Source: Clostridiales bacterium
Lineage (GTDB): Bacteria; Bacillota; Clostridia; Oscillospirales; Acutalibacteraceae
Direction: 5' to 3'
Assembly (NCBI GenBank): GCA_012516295.1
Contig: JAAYWU010000242.1
Span: 1 to 8,489 of the forward strand
Length of the DNA: 8,489 nt
This document shows positions 6,765 through 8,489 of the stretch, piece by piece; position 1 is the first letter of the stretch; each line of letters opens with the position of its first letter. The position numbers were made by a program, and so were the translations under genes. The notes under the pieces were generated by a model, which was given only the letters and a program-made list of their open reading frames with translations, ran no database searches and was not told the DNA's origin.

Positions 6765-7872
6765 TCTTTTCACCTGTATTTTCATATTCTTTCAACAGTT
6801 TCCCTGAGCTGAAAAGCTTTTTCATTTCGTAATTCCGGTTAATAACCAGAATGTCTGCGTCGCTTCCTTCCAGAAGCGCTCCTTTTCGGGGGTATAGCTT
6901 CAATACTTTGGCCACATTCTGCGTTACCAGGCTGAATGCGGTTTCCGGGTCGATTTTTTTATAAGTAATACAGCGGAGAATGTCCTCCCACAGAGTATGA
7001 ATGCGGCTGACAGCACCGTTTGGATTACTTCCGTTTGCATCGGAACTGACCGTAACGTTTTTCAGGCTGCATCCGGATCGGATCAGCTGTTCCACTGCGT
7101 CCGGGACGGAAATTCCGTCGGTTTCGCCGGTTGTAAGATCAATGCGGCCCCCAGACTTGCAGTATTCCACCGCCTGTCCAAATAATTCCCCGTCGCGGTT
7201 CACATGGGTGGGGACAAATTCTTCCATGGGAAGTTCGCTGTGCTCCAGCATCTGTAAAACAGGAGTCAGGCCCTGTTTCCCGCTGCCCATATGCAGGTGC
7301 AGAATGCCGGCTTTTTTTCCAAGGAGTCCTCCCAAGTGGGTGTCCGACGCCATTTTCAGCATCTCATGCAGCCCGCAGTGGGAGGAACGATGGTCGGAAA
7401 CGGCAATTTCACCGATTCCGATTACCTTATCAATAAATGCCAAATCGCGCACGATGCTTCCGGTAAAGGTGACGGGCGGCATGGAATACGCGCCGGAATA
7501 AAGATAGGTTGTTATTCCCGCCGCCTCCAATGCGTTTGCTTTTGCGTAAAGGGCTTCCAGGCTTCGGGTACAGCTGTCCGCGCCCAGCAATCCCACAAGG
7601 GTGGTAACGCCGGTTTCCAGAATTTCGTCGGCGTCGATTTCCGCAATGCGGCTTGCAAAGCCTTCTTCGCCGCCGCCGCCCAGAATATGGACGTGCTGGT
7701 CAATCAAGCCCGGCAAGGCGATCAGGCCGCCGCAATCGTAAACGCGTACATATTCGCTGTTCAGATGGATTTCGGGCTGTATCTTTTCAATTTTTCCCCC
7801 GCTTATCAAAATATCCTTCTTCCCGATGTATTCCGGGGTGTAACATTCCAGGCCCTTTAAAAGGATAATCAT
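6718..7872 (-). CDS. iadA: Isoaspartyl dipeptidase (beta-aspartyl dipeptidase, amidohydrolase family)
   Basis: IadA hydrolyses beta-aspartyl dipeptides, and with cphB next door the natural substrate is probably beta-Asp-Arg, giving free Asp and Arg. The 384 residues are close to E. coli IadA (390). Metal and substrate residues visible: QHVH (H60, H62), GGGGEEG, SGAY (Y128), SDHRS (R162), HLHMG (H194), PTHVNR (H223, R226) and SSDANGS (D278). The metal-bridging carboxylated lysine of E. coli IadA (Lys162, in a KCAISDHRS context) aligns with Glu155 here (EIAVSDHRS), a glutamate variant that may bridge the metals directly. ATG 7872 is chosen because it is the first start after the promoter-like region; the AGGA and GGAAG sites before it are modest. 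The last 15 codons overlap cphB and encode a basic tail, NARKRLPYHYRRRGR. It is the first gene of the cyanophycin operon. Confidence 0.93.
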   Translation of the reverse strand: MIILLKGLECYTPEYIGKKDILISGGKIEKIQPEIHLNSEYVRVYDCGGLIALPGLIDQHVHILGGGGEEGFASRIAEIDADEILETGVTTLVGLLGADSCTRSLEALYAKANALEAAGITTYLYSGAYSMPPVTFTGSIVRDLAFIDKVIGIGEIAVSDHRSSHCGLHEMLKMASDTHLGGLLGKKAGILHLHMGSGKQGLTPVLQMLEHSELPMEEFVPTHVNRDGELFGQAVEYCKSGGRIDLTTGETDGISVPDAVEQLIRSGCSLKNVTVSSDANGSNPNGAVSRIHTLWEDILRCITYKKIDPETAFSLVTQNVAKVLKLYPRKGALLEGSDADILVINRNYEMKKLFSSGKLLKEYENTGEKNARKRLPYHYRRRGR

Positions 7873-7905
7873 TCTTCCAGATTCCTAACATTCCGTTTTA
7901 AGTTT

Positions 7906-7935
7906 TATTATGGGATAGTATTCTGTTTTTTATGC
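7906..7935 (-). promoter_or_regulatory. Sigma-G-like promoter of the iadA-cphB-cphA operon
   Basis: On the minus strand, GCATA (7935-7931) and CATAATA (7912-7906) are separated by 18 bases. Both match the Bacillus forespore sigma-G consensus (GHATR, 17-18 bases, CATWHTA) at every position. Transcription would start near 7899, giving a short leader of about 27 bases with AGGA before the iadA ATG. No convincing TTGACA/TATAAT pair is seen in the gap, though TACTAT (7920-7915) could be a weak sigma-A -10. A motif match alone does not prove use. Confidence 0.5.
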
Positions 7936-7970
7936 TTTCTTCCCATGATGATTTGTGCGAATTTCGATAA

Positions 7971-8005
7971 AAAAAAGAACGGCCCCTGCAGAGCCGTTCT
8001 TTTTT
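7971..8005. terminator. Bidirectional intrinsic terminator between the QueD-like gene and iadA
   Basis: A perfect 13-bp inverted repeat, AAAAAAGAACGGC (7971-7983) with GCCGTTCTTTTTT (7993-8005), encloses a 9-nt loop. It lies 11 bp after the stop codon of the QueD-like gene and ends in a T-run on both strands. It separates that gene's transcript from the cyanophycin operon, so iadA needs its own promoter. Confidence 0.92.
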
Positions 8006-8016
8006 ATACCCTGTTT

Positions 8017-8489
8017 TTACGACAGGGCGCCATCTTCCGGGTGAAGATATTCGTTGATGATATCGGTAATGTACTGTTCCTGCGTGGCCTTATCCAAGCC
8101 GGATAAAGCCGGTTTTTCCGGGCTGGACGTATCGTCCGCGTAAGTCATCACATAGGACCGCGCGGGCGTTTCGCTGAGTTCAATTCTTTTCAGCTCCCAG
8201 CCCTCGTTTTTGAGTATCCGGTCGATTTTGTCCCGAAAGACTTCACATATATTTTCCAGAGTAGGATTTATTTCGTTAAAAGGTTCCACTTCGTTGATCA
8301 TCTTGTCCTGATACTTGTCGAACATCGCGTCAATAATCGCTTCCATATCGTTGAAACGCACAAAGCGATCGTTCCTCTTAACGGCTATGACGCTGATTTC
8401 CCAGGTGTGCGGATGTATTTCGCCGGTCCGGCCGTTAATTTGAATCGCGTGGTTTGCGTTCAGATAAAATTTAAACTTGTACTGTTCAA
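8017..8489 (-). CDS. QueD/PTPS-like protein, 5' end outside window, catalytic residues not conserved
   Basis: The frame is open to the right edge of the window. 156 residues are visible, beginning EQYKFKFYLNANHAI, so only a few N-terminal residues are missing. The fold signature of 6-pyruvoyl-tetrahydropterin synthase / 6-carboxytetrahydropterin synthase is clear: NANHAI, HPHTWEI, a VRFNDMEAI segment, EINPTLENI and LSETPARSY. The three zinc ligands are kept (visible H13, H25, H27). The catalytic cysteine four residues before the HxH motif (E. coli QueD Cys27) is Thr21 here, and the Asp-His pair of the usual LDH motif aligns with Gln60-Asp61. Glu106 of the ETP motif, which anchors the pterin in the family, is kept. 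A C-terminal extension of about 40 mostly acidic residues follows the core. It is therefore unlikely to be a normal queuosine-pathway QueD; it may catalyse a different pterin step or bind a pterin. It has its own terminator at 7971-8005. Confidence 0.8.
   Translation of the reverse strand, partial: EQYKFKFYLNANHAIQINGRTGEIHPHTWEISVIAVKRNDRFVRFNDMEAIIDAMFDKYQDKMINEVEPFNEINPTLENICEVFRDKIDRILKNEGWELKRIELSETPARSYVMTYADDTSSPEKPALSGLDKATQEQYITDIINEYLHPEDGALS

Noticed and set aside
7001..7868. Plus-strand open frames opposite iadA
   Set aside because: They are antisense to a clearly conserved amidohydrolase, with low-complexity, cysteine- and histidine-scattered translations and no domain.
1..8489. 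CRISPR arrays, tRNA or rRNA genes, riboswitches, IS elements
   Set aside because: No regularly spaced repeats, no tRNA cloverleaf or rRNA sequence, no known riboswitch core and no IS transposase were seen on either strand.

Overview
The window looks like chromosomal DNA from a spore-forming, anaerobic Firmicute, most likely a clostridial lineage such as the Oscillospirales. This rests on moderate GC content, strong Shine-Dalgarno sites, a CotJC (spore-coat manganese catalase) fragment, a clostridial-type large serine recombinase, and a cyanophycin operon with a bacterial-type CphA. The lineage is inferred and no species is claimed.

Layout, left to right: (1) 1-678, plus strand: the C-terminal part of a MATE-family multidrug/cation antiporter whose start lies outside the window. 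(2) 679-898: a long hairpin and a bidirectional terminator. (3) 896-1312, minus strand: the 3' three-quarters of cotJC. Its homology stops abruptly at 1312, and six bases further on lies the stop codon of a large serine recombinase gene (1319-2899, minus). The missing 5' end of cotJC is nowhere in the window. (4) 2960-3151, plus: a small unrecognised gene divergent from the recombinase, then an AT-rich gap with two hairpin terminators. (5) 3362-7872, minus: a three-gene operon transcribed as iadA, cphB, cphA, covering cyanophycin synthesis, depolymerisation and dipeptide hydrolysis. (6) 8017-8489, minus: a 5'-truncated QueD/PTPS-like gene with its own strong terminator.

The cyanophycin genes form a complete cycle. 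CphA makes multi-L-arginyl-poly-L-aspartate from Asp, Arg and ATP. CphB cuts it to beta-Asp-Arg dipeptides. The IadA-type isoaspartyl dipeptidase splits those to free Asp and Arg. The genes overlap (47 bp and 11 bp), so they are probably one translationally coupled transcript. The gap upstream of iadA holds a good match to a forespore sigma-G promoter, which would tie the operon to sporulation.

The most interesting points are the cotJC/recombinase junction, which resembles the developmentally excised elements in sporulation genes such as sigK; the sigma-G-like promoter ahead of the cyanophycin operon; and a PTPS-fold protein that keeps its zinc ligands but has lost the usual catalytic residues.
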